From Bacteroidetes bacterium GWF2_33_16 (GTDB lineage: Bacteria > Bacteroidota > Bacteroidia > Bacteroidales > UBA12077), in the NCBI GenBank assembly GCA_001768565.1, contig MEOE01000019.1, positions 37,094 through 101,093 of the forward strand: a DNA stretch of 64,000 nt. The letters are read 5' to 3'. Under the pieces are notes generated by a model that had not been told where the DNA came from, made no database searches, and worked only from the letters and a program-made list of their open reading frames with translations. The stretch's first letter is position 1; every line of letters begins with the position of its first letter. Below, piece by piece: positions 9,145 to 18,512 of this stretch. The position numbers and the translations under genes are program-made.

Positions 9145-9990
9145 TTATTTTTTATTAAAAACGTAGCTGAGTATTTTATAATAGAGTTTGGCTGCAAGAA
9201 AATCAGGCCCTTTATTCACTTTGTTCGGACAAAGTTCCATGATATCGAATCCAACAATATTTTTATGCTGTGCCACTAGCCTAATAAAATCAACAATCTG
9301 AAACCAATTCAACCCACCAGGTTCTGGAGTGCCTGTTGATGGCATAATAGAAGAATCAAATGCATCCAGATCAATTGTAATAAATACATTATCAGTTATT
9401 TTTGACAATGCTTCTTTCATCCAGTTAGGGTTTGCATGAATCTGATGCGAGAAAAAACAATTTTCGTCTTTCATGTATTGCTTTTCTTCTATATCCATAC
9501 TGCGAATTCCAATCTGAACCAGGTTTGTGGTAAATTGAGCTTCGTGAACAGCACAAGCATGATTGCAGCTAGAATCTTCGTATTCTTTTCTTAAATCCGC
9601 ATGAGCGTCAAACTGAAGTACGGTTAAGTTCACAAATTTATCTTTGAAAGCTCTGATTGAACCGATACTTACTGAGTGTTCGCCACCAAAAAGAGTTACG
9701 AATTTTCCCTTGTTTAAATAGTCAAGAGCTGTTTTATGTACAGCATCAACCATTTTTTCGGGAGAGCTATTTTCATTAACAGGATTAGCAAGATAAACGC
9801 CTTGTTTATAAACCTCAGAGTTGGTTTCAATATCGTACAACTCCATATTGGCTGATGCATCCAAAAATGCTTCTGGCCCTTTGTCAGAGCCTTTTATCCA
9901 GGTACTAGTCCCATCGTATGGAACGGGAATAAGTACAATTTTGGCCACATCAAGAGTTGAATATTCTTCTGGTATTCCAGCGTAAGTCAT
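9145..9990 (-). CDS. speB: Agmatinase (ureohydrolase family)
   Basis: A 281-residue arginase/agmatinase-family enzyme that should hydrolyse agmatine to putrescine and urea in the cytosol. The Mn-binding motifs are present: GGEHS (about residue 102), DAHADLR (about 128) and DLDAFD (about 225), with a substrate-loop equivalent near SCNHACAVHEA. The length is typical for short bacterial agmatinases. It lies 21 bases after the arginine decarboxylase gene and 54 bases before the DHS-like gene, which strengthens agmatine over other guanidino substrates. Guanidinobutyrase or another ureohydrolase activity cannot be excluded by motifs alone. Confidence 0.85.
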   Translation of the reverse strand: MTYAGIPEEYSTLDVAKIVLIPVPYDGTSTWIKGSDKGPEAFLDASANMELYDIETNSEVYKQGVYLANPVNENSSPEKMVDAVHKTALDYLNKGKFVTLFGGEHSVSIGSIRAFKDKFVNLTVLQFDAHADLRKEYEDSSCNHACAVHEAQFTTNLVQIGIRSMDIEEKQYMKDENCFFSHQIHANPNWMKEALSKITDNVFITIDLDAFDSSIMPSTGTPEPGGLNWFQIVDFIRLVAQHKNIVGFDIMELCPNKVNKGPDFLAAKLYYKILSYVFNKK

Positions 9991-10011
9991 GTGTAATAAA
10001 GTTGATATAAA

Positions 10012-11403
10012 TTAGTAACCTAGAATTTGAAGCATATCTAAAGGCGTTTGCTCATCGGAAAATAAATTATAACTGAACTTTCCCTTTTTGTCTTTATCAA
10101 TTATTATTTGTTTTGGAAAAGGTATAAGACAATGCTGAATACCTCCAAATCCTCCTAGAGAATCCTGATATGCACCTGTATTAAAAAATCCGATATAAAG
10201 TGTTTCTCCCGACGAAACTTTAGGCAAATAAATAGCATTACTATGTTGCTCAGAGTTATAATAATCGTCGCTATCGCAAGTTAACCCACCCAGAAATACA
10301 CGTTCGTAAGTATTGTTCCATTTATTTATTGGCAACATAATAAACCGCTTGTTAATAGCCCAACTATCTGGGAGTGTTGTCATAAAAGAACTATCAATCA
10401 TATTCCAAACCTCACGATCGTTTTGTTTTTTCTGACCTAAAACAGAGTAAATTAAACCACCACTTTCGCCAACTGTAAAAGATCCAAACTCAGTAAAAAG
10501 ATTGGGCTCTTTCAAATTATTTGCTTCACAATATATTTTGATCTGAGAAACGATTTCTTCAACCATATATTCGTAGTCGTAATCAAAAGAGAGCGTGTTT
10601 TTAATTGGAAATCCACCACCAATATTTAACGAATCGAGCTCAGGACAAACCTTTTTTAGCTCACCATAAACATTCAAACATTTTCCTAATTCACTCCAAT
10701 AATAGGCATTGTCTTTTATTCCGGTATTAATAAAGAAGTGAAGCATTTTGAGCTTAATATTTGGATTCTCGCGGATTTTCTTTTTGTAAAAAGGTACAAT
10801 GTCTTTATATCCAATACCAAGTCTTGATGTATAAAACTCAAACTTAGGTTCTTCTTCTGATGCAATTCTTATCCCAACTTGAAAAGGTACTTCTACCTTT
10901 TCTTCAAATTGGTTAATCTCGTTAATATTATCAATTACAGGAATAGTATTTTTAAATCCGTTGTTTATTAATCTTGCAATATTGTCGATATAAGCCTCGC
11001 GCTTATACCCATTGCAGATTATATATGTTGATTTGTCAAGTTTTTTTTCTTCAAAAAGTTTTTCAACTATATTAATATCAAATGCCGATGATGTCTCAAT
11101 ATGGATATCGTTCTTTAATGCTTCGTGTAACACATGTTTAAAATGTGAACTTTTTGTACAATAACAATAAAAATAATCACTTTTGTAGTCGACTTTTTCC
11201 ATTGCATTTACAAACCACTTTTTTGCTCTTTTTATTTGATTTGAGATTTGGGGTAAATAAGTAAACTTAATTGGGGTTCCATACTGTTCAATTATTTCCA
11301 TTAAGGGGATTTTATGGAATAGGAGGTTGTCATCGTCTAACTCAAACTCTTTTTGAGGAAAGTCAAAGGTTTGTTCAATAAGATCAGCGTATTTAATTTT
11401 CAT
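10012..11403 (-). CDS. speA: Biosynthetic arginine decarboxylase, short Bacteroidota form (PLP, fold III)
   Basis: A 463-residue alanine-racemase-fold decarboxylase. The PLP lysine lies in FYCYCTKSSHF (about residues 78-88), the phosphate-binding glycine loop is GGGFPIK, and the second-subunit catalytic Cys motif is CDSDDYY. It decarboxylates arginine to agmatine. E. coli SpeA is about 658 residues; this compact form is the one usual in Bacteroidota. The agmatinase gene follows after 21 bases and the DHS-like gene after that, giving a three-step putrescine/polyamine operon. Ornithine, lysine or carboxynorspermidine decarboxylase activity is less likely because agmatinase is the neighbour. Confidence 0.82.
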   Translation of the reverse strand: MKIKYADLIEQTFDFPQKEFELDDDNLLFHKIPLMEIIEQYGTPIKFTYLPQISNQIKRAKKWFVNAMEKVDYKSDYFYCYCTKSSHFKHVLHEALKNDIHIETSSAFDINIVEKLFEEKKLDKSTYIICNGYKREAYIDNIARLINNGFKNTIPVIDNINEINQFEEKVEVPFQVGIRIASEEEPKFEFYTSRLGIGYKDIVPFYKKKIRENPNIKLKMLHFFINTGIKDNAYYWSELGKCLNVYGELKKVCPELDSLNIGGGFPIKNTLSFDYDYEYMVEEIVSQIKIYCEANNLKEPNLFTEFGSFTVGESGGLIYSVLGQKKQNDREVWNMIDSSFMTTLPDSWAINKRFIMLPINKWNNTYERVFLGGLTCDSDDYYNSEQHSNAIYLPKVSSGETLYIGFFNTGAYQDSLGGFGGIQHCLIPFPKQIIIDKDKKGKFSYNLFSDEQTPLDMLQILGY

Positions 11404-11511
11404 TCATAAAAAGTATAATTGATTAATAAAGCGCAAATTAAAGAAAATTTGTTCATAAAATTTGCATAAATAAAATTAAATTAAAAAATCAATAATATCC
11501 AGTCAATTAAA

Positions 11512-11539
11512 TAATAAAAGCCACATAAAATGTGGCTTT
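11512..11539 (-). terminator. Intrinsic terminator after the HU-SPOR gene
   Basis: AAAGCCACA and TGTGGCTTT pair around a 5-base loop (11517-11539). On the reverse strand a T-rich tail follows. It lies 22 bases after the stop of the HU-SPOR gene and before the arginine decarboxylase gene. Confidence 0.75.
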
Positions 11540-11561
11540 ATAACAATGCTAAAATTAATTC

Positions 11562-12695
11562 TTAGTAATACAAGATCCAAACAGTAAGGCCTTTTTCCTG
11601 AGTAATTACTTTATACTCGGCAAGAGCTTGAGATTTGTCGGAAAATGAATTAAAGCTAACTGCATACATTCCATTTCTTTCGGCTAATTTTTCAGCGGGA
11701 AATCCTTTTTCGCGAAGAGATTTTAAATAGGTTTCGGCATATGCTTCGTTTTTAAAACTGCCTGCAATTAAATAATATTTCTTGCCATCTAATGGGACTT
11801 GTGCTTGTTCTGCAATGGGTTGCTGTACTTCTTTTAATTGCTCAACCTGATCTGGTTTTATTTCTTCACTAAGGGTGGTTGTTTGTTCAATCTCAGATTC
11901 TTTTTCAACAGGTTTTATTGTTGCTTTTTTTTCTATCTTTTGAGCTTGATTAGTATTTTTCTTTAAAACCTTATTTATCGTATCAAAATTTAAAAGAGCC
12001 CATATAAATATAGCAGCCAAAGGTAATCCTATTGCAATAGACCAAACCAATCCCTTATTTACGGATGATTCTTTTTTCTTTATAGTTTGTTTAATTTCAG
12101 TTTTGGCTGGTATAACAGGAATCTTTTCTTCAGGTTTTATTTCTGGTTTTGTCTCAACTTTAATTTCTTTTTTTATTTCATCTTTAGCCGGTTCAACTTT
12201 GGATTTAACTTCTAAAACAAGTTCCTTTTCAGGTTCTTTGGTTGTTTTTGTTTTAGCAGTTGATTTTTTAGCAGGTTCTTTTGCTGTTTTCGCTGTTTGT
12301 TTTTTTGTTTCTGTCACTTCTTCTTTTTGAATTTCTGATACCTCCTTTACAATAGGTAAGAATTGAACCTTGCCTTGTTTATCCATAGTAAATTGGCCAA
12401 AGTCTTTAATATTATATGGTGACTCGGCGCTTAATTTTTCTTTTATTTCTTCTATAAAATTTTTTATTTTCTCGGCTGCCTGTTCTTTCGATATACTTTC
12501 TTTCTTAGTTATAAATCTTTCTAAAAGTTCATCATTAAACTTTAAAAAAGGGCTAAAATAAACATCACTTAATTTTTCTTCAAGATTATTTGAGTCTTTT
12601 CCCTTTGATGTTGCTCTTACCAAAAAAGCCCCATAGTTTGGTATAATAACCCTGTTGTTAGTGGCCAAGAGCTCTTGAATGTAACTAGTTATCAT
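11562..12695 (-). CDS. HU (CCDC81-like)-domain and SPOR-domain membrane protein
   Basis: A 377-residue protein with an unusual domain mix. Residues 1-110 form an HU-like/CCDC81-type domain (YIQELLATNNRVIIPNYGAF, with a KEQAAEKI helix). A long Lys/Glu/Thr-rich linker (about 120-210) leads to one membrane helix (about 218-237). A second charged linker precedes a C-terminal SPOR domain (KKYYLIAGSFKNEAYA to the end). The topology should place the HU domain in the cytoplasm and the SPOR domain in the periplasm, where SPOR domains bind peptidoglycan stripped of stem peptides at division sites. The architecture recurs in Bacteroidota, and whether the HU domain binds DNA is unknown. It is monocistronic with its own terminator. 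Confidence 0.85.
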   Translation of the reverse strand: MITSYIQELLATNNRVIIPNYGAFLVRATSKGKDSNNLEEKLSDVYFSPFLKFNDELLERFITKKESISKEQAAEKIKNFIEEIKEKLSAESPYNIKDFGQFTMDKQGKVQFLPIVKEVSEIQKEEVTETKKQTAKTAKEPAKKSTAKTKTTKEPEKELVLEVKSKVEPAKDEIKKEIKVETKPEIKPEEKIPVIPAKTEIKQTIKKKESSVNKGLVWSIAIGLPLAAIFIWALLNFDTINKVLKKNTNQAQKIEKKATIKPVEKESEIEQTTTLSEEIKPDQVEQLKEVQQPIAEQAQVPLDGKKYYLIAGSFKNEAYAETYLKSLREKGFPAEKLAERNGMYAVSFNSFSDKSQALAEYKVITQEKGLTVWILYY

Positions 12696-12837
12696 AATAT
12701 AGTTAATTAAGGGTTTACAATTGAAAGCATAAATGTAAAAAATTTATTATTAATATGATAATGAATTGTATAACGATATGTGATAAATATTAAAATTACT
12801 GTAAAAAAGTATAAGACAATACAAACTGTTAAGTCGG

Positions 12838-15800
12838 TTAGTTTTGAGAGAAGGCCTGATTTATTGCATACAGAAGGCTTTCAATAGTAATTGGTTTTGA
12901 TATATAATTATAGAAACCTGCATCCTTGCTTTGGATTTCTTCGTTATTATGGACATATGCTGATTGTCCTATAATTTTCAGGTTTTTATTAAATTGTTTT
13001 ATTTTACGAGTGGCTTCAAAGCCATCCATCACTGGCATTTTTATGTCCATTAGAACAAGATCGATTTGGTCATTCTGCATACACATTTCAACAGCTTGTT
13101 TTCCATCTTTGACCCAAATTATTTTTGCTTTTGTTGGCTCTAAGGCTTCTTCAATAAATGTATAGTTTGTTAATAAATCTTCTGCAACTAAAACTACTTT
13201 GTTTTGCCAATTGAAATTAAAATCATGGATTTTCTCTGAATCGGGCTTTTCAAATTTATGGTCTATTGATTCAAGAGGTAGTGTAAAATATATGGTTGTT
13301 CCCTGGTTAGGTGTTGATTGTGCCCAAATATCTCCTCCAAGATGTTGAACGATTTTTTTAGCAATTGTTAGTCCAATACCCATTCCACCGTACTCACGTG
13401 TAAACGATTCGTCGGCTTGTCGGAAAAGGTCATAAATATGCTCGAATTTTTCATGTGCAATACCAATACCTGAATCAATTACATAAAACTGAATTGAATT
13501 ATTTTCAATTATTGAATAGCCAAATTCAACAAATCCTTTTGATGTAAATTTTATTGCATTTTCGATAAGATTATACAATACCTGACGTAATCTTCGCTGA
13601 TCAGTTAAAATAACAAATCCTTTTTTTCTAACGCCTATATTTACTGATAATCGAATATCTTTTTGTTCGCTATTCTGAATTCTATTATTAAATTCCGAAT
13701 AGAGCTCGTTGAGTATTTTGTTAACTTGACAATCGGATTTTTGAATCTCAAATTTCCCAGATTGAATTTTAGAAATATCAATTACATCGTCAATTATCTT
13801 AAGGAGGTTAAAACCATTTTCGTTGATAAGGTTGTTTAGTTTTACTCTTTCATCATATGCAAGGTCTTCGTCGAGTAAAAGATTAGAGAAGCCGATAATG
13901 GCATTCATTGGAGTACGTATTTCGTGCGAAAGATTAGATAAGAAAGCCGATTTGAGGCGATCTGCTTCTTCTGCTTTTTCCTTTGCTGCAACAAGCTCTT
14001 TTTCACTATGTTTTCGTGTTGTTATATCTTCTGATATAAACACAAAATGAGTTATTTCTCCTTTTTCATTTTTTACTGGAGATATGGATGCCAATTCCCA
14101 GTATTTTTCTCCATTTTTCTTAATATTCTGAAACTCTCCCTGCCAATCACCACCTGTAATAACAATATCCATAATATCCTGGTAGATGCTTTTAGAGAGT
14201 TCTTCGGATCGAAGAATGCTTATTTCTTTTCCTATAACATCACTTGAAGAATAACCAGTAATTTGAGTAAAGCTTAAGTTTACAAATTCAATTTCACCTT
14301 TTAAATTAGTAATAATTAAACATGTGGGTGAGTGCTGAATTGCATTCGATAGTATTTTAAGCTGTAATTCAGTCCTCTTTTTATTGGTTATATCGAGCAT
14401 CACTCCGCCAATTTGCCATCTGTTGTCTGCATTTCTAAAGCGGAACTTATGTGTTAAAAAGGAGTTTATATTACCAGAGAAATCAGGAAGTTCTTCTTCA
14501 AGTACCAAAATTTGGCCAGCAATAGTTTTTTGATCTTCGCTTAGTATTCGTGATGCGTATTTTTCGGAGAATAATTCTTGTGGTAGCTTCCCAATGCTTG
14601 AGTCAGACAAGACAGATCTCTTCACATATTTGTTGATATAAAGCAATTTCCCAAATTCATCTTTAATAAAAACCCCTACAGGTATATTATCCATGAAAAG
14701 CGAAAATTGTTGTTCAGTACGTTTCAACGCCTCTTCAATTTCTACTCTTTTTGAGATATCCTTAAAATCTTCAATAACACCAAGAATTTCTCCGTTCTCG
14801 CCTTTAAAAGCTACAGATGTTATTAATCCAGGAATAACTATACCGGCACTATTCTTTTTGGATATATCCTGTTCAACTCTTTCTTCACCATTCTTGATTC
14901 TCACCAATGGACATTCGGCAGTATGACAATATGGTCCTGGGAAAACTTCAAAACACTTTTTGCCTTCAGCATTTTCTTTGCTTATACCCGACATCATTGA
15001 AAAGGTTCGGTTTACGCGTAAAATGATGAAGTTAGTATCGATAAGCCGCATACTGTTTCCAGTAGTATTAAATATCTGATTTAATTCAGCATTAGTTTTT
15101 AGGATTTCTTTCGATTTTTCTTCTAATCTTCTATCAATACTATCTTGCAGGTTGAATAGCTTATGTAAAATAATATTAAATGAAAAATGCAGAATAAGCG
15201 AAATGGCAATTAATATTACAATGATGATTAATAAAGACCGATAAACAGTTACCTGAAATTGATTTTCTAGCTGTGTAATATCTTTAGCAAATACAATACC
15301 AGCAAATCCTTCAGTACGGAATTGATTTTGAATATCAACTAAATTTGAGAAGTAGTACTTATCGTTAAACTTAAATCGTCCGGTTACGATTTTCTGATCT
15401 TGAAATGTTATATTTGAAAATAGGGGGCTGTTATAAAGAGTATGAATAATAAAATGTTGGTTTTGATTTTGACTTGCTGAGTTCTCAATAAAAGATTGGT
15501 CAACAGTTTTTTTATCAAACACAGAAGCTACAAAAACATTGTGTTTTTTAGCTATTTGGTCGGCAACTTCGTTTTCACGTAATCCAAATTCTATACAACC
15601 AAGGTATTTGCCTTCGTAATAAATAGGTTCAACAATTTTATAAAAAAGCTGAGAGTTATAATATTCAAATCCCGAAGTAGGCTCTTTTGTTTTATTTACT
15701 TGAGAAATAAATGATCCGGGCTGTGCAGTTTCTATTGAAGCGTTAGGACCAATATCAAGAAGTAAAATGGAATTATTGTCGGGACCATAAAAATTGATGA

Positions 15801-16125
15801 CAAAATAATATGGATTTTCAGATTTTAAAACAGAATAAAGGGGAAGAGCTTTTTTATATAGTTCATCAATCTTACTGGTTGCAAGCCCATTTTTAAGATC
15901 CTGGTTATTAACGAAATACTTTATCTTTTCGCGGTATATAGCGTTTGTATTGTACAGTAGATTTTTAATTTCAAGACATACTATCTCATTATCCTTCTGT
16001 ATTTGCCAATCGCGAAATTGTCTCTGATTTTGTATTCCAAGGTAAAAATATACCGAACACAATACGAGTATTACAGTAAGTACTGAAAAAATGGTTTTGG
16101 TTTTTAATCTTTTTTCGAATTCCAT
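12838..16125 (-). CDS. Multi-PAS hybrid sensor histidine kinase with receiver domain
   Basis: I place the start at the ATG at 16125 (1095 residues), not at the in-frame TTG 39 bases upstream. An AAGGAG sequence lies 12 bases before that ATG. A membrane helix at about 12-30, a periplasmic dCache-like sensor (about 35-285) and a second helix (about 295-315) lead to a coiled coil, three PAS domains (one with a CxxxxCPL segment, GPYCHTAECPL), HisKA with His734, HATPase with GIGIA and GMGIGLT boxes, and a receiver with Asp1027. Like the kinase at 176-3019 it lacks an output domain. A terminator-like hairpin lies in its leader at 16183-16210. No partner gene is adjacent. Confidence 0.9.
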   Translation of the reverse strand: MEFEKRLKTKTIFSVLTVILVLCSVYFYLGIQNQRQFRDWQIQKDNEIVCLEIKNLLYNTNAIYREKIKYFVNNQDLKNGLATSKIDELYKKALPLYSVLKSENPYYFVINFYGPDNNSILLLDIGPNASIETAQPGSFISQVNKTKEPTSGFEYYNSQLFYKIVEPIYYEGKYLGCIEFGLRENEVADQIAKKHNVFVASVFDKKTVDQSFIENSASQNQNQHFIIHTLYNSPLFSNITFQDQKIVTGRFKFNDKYYFSNLVDIQNQFRTEGFAGIVFAKDITQLENQFQVTVYRSLLIIIVILIAISLILHFSFNIILHKLFNLQDSIDRRLEEKSKEILKTNAELNQIFNTTGNSMRLIDTNFIILRVNRTFSMMSGISKENAEGKKCFEVFPGPYCHTAECPLVRIKNGEERVEQDISKKNSAGIVIPGLITSVAFKGENGEILGVIEDFKDISKRVEIEEALKRTEQQFSLFMDNIPVGVFIKDEFGKLLYINKYVKRSVLSDSSIGKLPQELFSEKYASRILSEDQKTIAGQILVLEEELPDFSGNINSFLTHKFRFRNADNRWQIGGVMLDITNKKRTELQLKILSNAIQHSPTCLIITNLKGEIEFVNLSFTQITGYSSSDVIGKEISILRSEELSKSIYQDIMDIVITGGDWQGEFQNIKKNGEKYWELASISPVKNEKGEITHFVFISEDITTRKHSEKELVAAKEKAEEADRLKSAFLSNLSHEIRTPMNAIIGFSNLLLDEDLAYDERVKLNNLINENGFNLLKIIDDVIDISKIQSGKFEIQKSDCQVNKILNELYSEFNNRIQNSEQKDIRLSVNIGVRKKGFVILTDQRRLRQVLYNLIENAIKFTSKGFVEFGYSIIENNSIQFYVIDSGIGIAHEKFEHIYDLFRQADESFTREYGGMGIGLTIAKKIVQHLGGDIWAQSTPNQGTTIYFTLPLESIDHKFEKPDSEKIHDFNFNWQNKVVLVAEDLLTNYTFIEEALEPTKAKIIWVKDGKQAVEMCMQNDQIDLVLMDIKMPVMDGFEATRKIKQFNKNLKIIGQSAYVHNNEEIQSKDAGFYNYISKPITIESLLYAINQAFSQN

Positions 16126-16182
16126 GAATTCTTTAAACTCCTTAATGCAAAAAACAACTCGCAAATAAAGTAAAAAATTCTA

Positions 16183-16210
16183 AACAAAAAAACCTACGGT
16201 TAATAGGTTT
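16183..16210 (-). terminator. Terminator-like hairpin in the kinase leader
   Basis: AAACCTA (16190-16196) and TAGGTTT (16204-16210) form a stem with a 7-base loop. On the reverse strand seven T's follow at once. It lies about 60 bases upstream of the kinase start and has no reverse-strand gene before it, so it would end a short leader RNA or act as an attenuator. Confidence 0.5.
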
Positions 16211-16355
16211 GTAAACTTTTTATTAAAAGCATGATATAAGTCATGTATGATGAATGTTAATAAACCAGTTTAATATATGTAAATATTATTAAATGAGCCG
16301 ATTACAAAATATGACACGCTAAATTTTATTTACAAATTTTTGACGAATAACGTTA

Positions 16356-16363
16356 TACATTTG
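16356..16363 (+). promoter_or_regulatory. -7 element upstream of the PagL-like gene
   Basis: TACATTTG matches TAnnTTTG about 145 bases before the start codon at 16507. A TTTG lies upstream at 16339-16342, but the 13-base gap is too short for a normal -33 box. The long leader leaves the assignment uncertain. Confidence 0.35.
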
Positions 16364-16506
16364 CAAGCAAAGAATAAACAAGGCTGATAATACGCTTATT
16401 TCCCATATGAGCCTTAGAAAAAAATGAATTTTAAAACTGATTGTATTTTTTGGAAAAGGATCTAAAATGTAATTACTTTATTAACTGTATATATTGATTA
16501 AACAAA

Positions 16507-17589
16507 ATGTTAAAATCTCAAAAGGGCATTTTATTATTGTTATTAATTCAAACAAACCTTTTGGTTGGTAACGATTCAATTCAGAATCCGATTCAATATG
16601 CCATAAAACCACAGTATGGACTAATACTTGCCCATTCGAGTAAAATAGAACAGCTTACTTATACAAATCCATTTGGATTAGAAGTTGAGATATCCTGGCT
16701 CAGGATTAAAGATAAAAACTATCAGCAATGCAATTGTTTTGCAAAAGCAGGAATATCTTTTTTGTATATTAATTATGCAAATCCTGAAATTGTTGGTAGT
16801 TCGTATAATTTTATTGGTTTTGCTGAGCCGTTTTTAGTACGATCGAAACGTTTTTTGCTTTCAGCTCGAATGGGAATTGGACTTACCTATCTCGATCATA
16901 TTTATAATGAGAAAGTCAATCCGGATAATTTGTTTTTCTCGACTCATTTTGCATTTATTACACATATTGATTTAAATGCTTATTACAAATTGAACGAAAC
17001 TTTTTCTTTAATGGCTTTTGCTAAATATAACCATATTTCGAATGGAGGGACCAAATCGCCAAATTATGGAATGAATTTTCCGACTTTTGGTTTGGGTTTA
17101 AACTATACCGGAGATGATTTTAATTTCCCTGCATTTGAGAAACAAAAATTTATTCCGTCATGGTTTTATAATTTGTGCACCTTTGGGACAATTAAAACGA
17201 TTGAAAAAGATAGTATATATCCTGAAGAGTCGAAGTTTATTTTTGGTTTTTATGGGGTTATCGGTCGTACCATTAGCAAAATAAATGGGCTTAGTGTAGG
17301 ACTTGAATATATTAATGATGGTGCAGCAAAGGAAAAAATTGACAGGCAAGATTTGGAAAAGGATCATCAGCAGGTTTCGCTATTAGTTGGTCATCATTTG
17401 CTATTTGGGAGATTTGATTTTTCTCAATATTGGGGAACATATATTTATGCACCATATAAGGTCAGAAATTTTCATCAACGATACTCCTTATCCTATCGAT
17501 TTACAAATCATTTATTAATTGGAGCCACACTAAAGGTTCATGGCGATTGGGCTGATAATTTTAATTTATTAATTGGATATTCGTTTTGA
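16507..17589 (+). CDS. PagL-like lipid A deacylase / acyloxyacyl hydrolase (outer membrane)
   Basis: A 360-residue outer-membrane protein with a signal peptide (about 1-22) and amphipathic strands ending in an aromatic residue (GYSF). The segment KYNHISNGGT, with His176 and Ser178, followed by PNYGMN, matches the catalytic His-Ser region of PagL-type 3-O-deacylases, which trim an acyl chain from lipid A. It is longer than Pseudomonas PagL (about 170 residues), as usual for Bacteroidota members, so there is an extra half of unknown role. The ferritin-VIT transporter gene starts 44 bases downstream. Activity is inferred from the motif only. Confidence 0.75.
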   Translation: MLKSQKGILLLLLIQTNLLVGNDSIQNPIQYAIKPQYGLILAHSSKIEQLTYTNPFGLEVEISWLRIKDKNYQQCNCFAKAGISFLYINYANPEIVGSSYNFIGFAEPFLVRSKRFLLSARMGIGLTYLDHIYNEKVNPDNLFFSTHFAFITHIDLNAYYKLNETFSLMAFAKYNHISNGGTKSPNYGMNFPTFGLGLNYTGDDFNFPAFEKQKFIPSWFYNLCTFGTIKTIEKDSIYPEESKFIFGFYGVIGRTISKINGLSVGLEYINDGAAKEKIDRQDLEKDHQQVSLLVGHHLLFGRFDFSQYWGTYIYAPYKVRNFHQRYSLSYRFTNHLLIGATLKVHGDWADNFNLLIGYSF

Positions 17590-17633
17590 CAAATTGTAAA
17601 TTAGCAAATAATTAATATTTAACTCTATTTATT

Positions 17634-18512
17634 ATGGAATGGAATCTTACCCCTGAGCAAATCAAGTTAATCAAGCAATTTCAATCTAATGAGATTACAG
17701 AACATTATATTTATACCCGTTTATCACGAAAAATTAAAAATAAGAAAAACAGTAAATTGCTTGAGGATATTGGAAATGACGAAATGCGTCATTATCTTTT
17801 CTGGAAGAATATAAGCAAATCAGATGTAGGACCTAACTGGTTTAAGGTTTCAATGTTTTACTGGATAACCCGAATATTTGGAATTACTTTTGGAATTAAG
17901 CTTATGGAGCGTGGCGAAGAAGGAGCTCATGAATCGTATATGAATGCTGCATCTTTTGTTCCCGAAGCCCTTCAGATTGCAAACGAAGAAGGTGGTCACG
18001 AAAAAGAACTCATCGCAATGATTGAGGAAAAAAAACTTGAATATGTTGGATCAATTGTTTTGGGACTAAATGATGCATTGGTAGAGCTTACCGGAACGCT
18101 GGCAGGATTAACCTTTGCTTTGCAAAACACCAGGTTAATAGCAATAGCCGGATTAATTACGGGTATTGCCGCTTCGTTTTCAATGGCCGCATCTCAGTAT
18201 TTATCAACTAAAACAGAAAATAATGGTTCGAATGCTTTGGCATCTTCCTTTTATACAGGTCTAGCCTATATTTTTACTGTAATAATTCTAATTCTTCCGT
18301 ATTTCTTATTTACCAATTACTTTGTTTGCCTGGGATTAACGTTGACTTTTGCCGTTTTAGTTATTCTATTTTTTAACTATTACATTTCTGTTGCAAAAGA
18401 TCTGAATTTTAGTAAACGTTTCTGGGAAATGTTTGCAATTAGTATGGGTGTTGCTGCATTTACTTTTGGGATTGGTTATTTGGTGAGAATTTTTTTAGGA
18501 GTAGATATTTAA
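17634..18512 (+). CDS. Ferritin-like/VIT1 fusion iron (manganese) transporter, MbfA-like
   Basis: A 292-residue fusion. The first 140 residues are a rubrerythrin/ferritin-like four-helix domain with Glu and ExxH-type di-iron ligands (NEITEH, NDEMRH, MERGEEGAHE, EEGGHEKE). The rest is a VIT1/CCC1 transporter with about five membrane helices and the signature GLNDALVELTGTLAGL. MbfA-type proteins of this design export Fe(II) from the cytosol under iron or peroxide stress. The ferritin-like domain sits in the cytoplasm and probably senses or delivers iron. The gene is between PagL-like and dGTPase genes with 44- and 60-base gaps. Manganese transport is an alternative. Confidence 0.85.
   Translation: MEWNLTPEQIKLIKQFQSNEITEHYIYTRLSRKIKNKKNSKLLEDIGNDEMRHYLFWKNISKSDVGPNWFKVSMFYWITRIFGITFGIKLMERGEEGAHESYMNAASFVPEALQIANEEGGHEKELIAMIEEKKLEYVGSIVLGLNDALVELTGTLAGLTFALQNTRLIAIAGLITGIAASFSMAASQYLSTKTENNGSNALASSFYTGLAYIFTVIILILPYFLFTNYFVCLGLTLTFAVLVILFFNYYISVAKDLNFSKRFWEMFAISMGVAAFTFGIGYLVRIFLGVDI

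Larger units (their letters stand above)
16126..16506. other. Intergenic region between divergent genes
   Basis: This 381-base, very AT-rich spacer separates the hybrid kinase (left) and the PagL-like gene (right). It holds a terminator-like hairpin at 16183-16210 and a -7 element at 16356-16363. I see no open reading frame with a plausible start, no tRNA and no repeat shared with the rest of the window. Confidence 0.6.

Noticed and set aside
16126..16164. TTG start 13 codons upstream of the multi-PAS kinase ATG
   Set aside because: The ATG at 16125 is preceded by AAGGAG and begins at a normal signal-anchor sequence.
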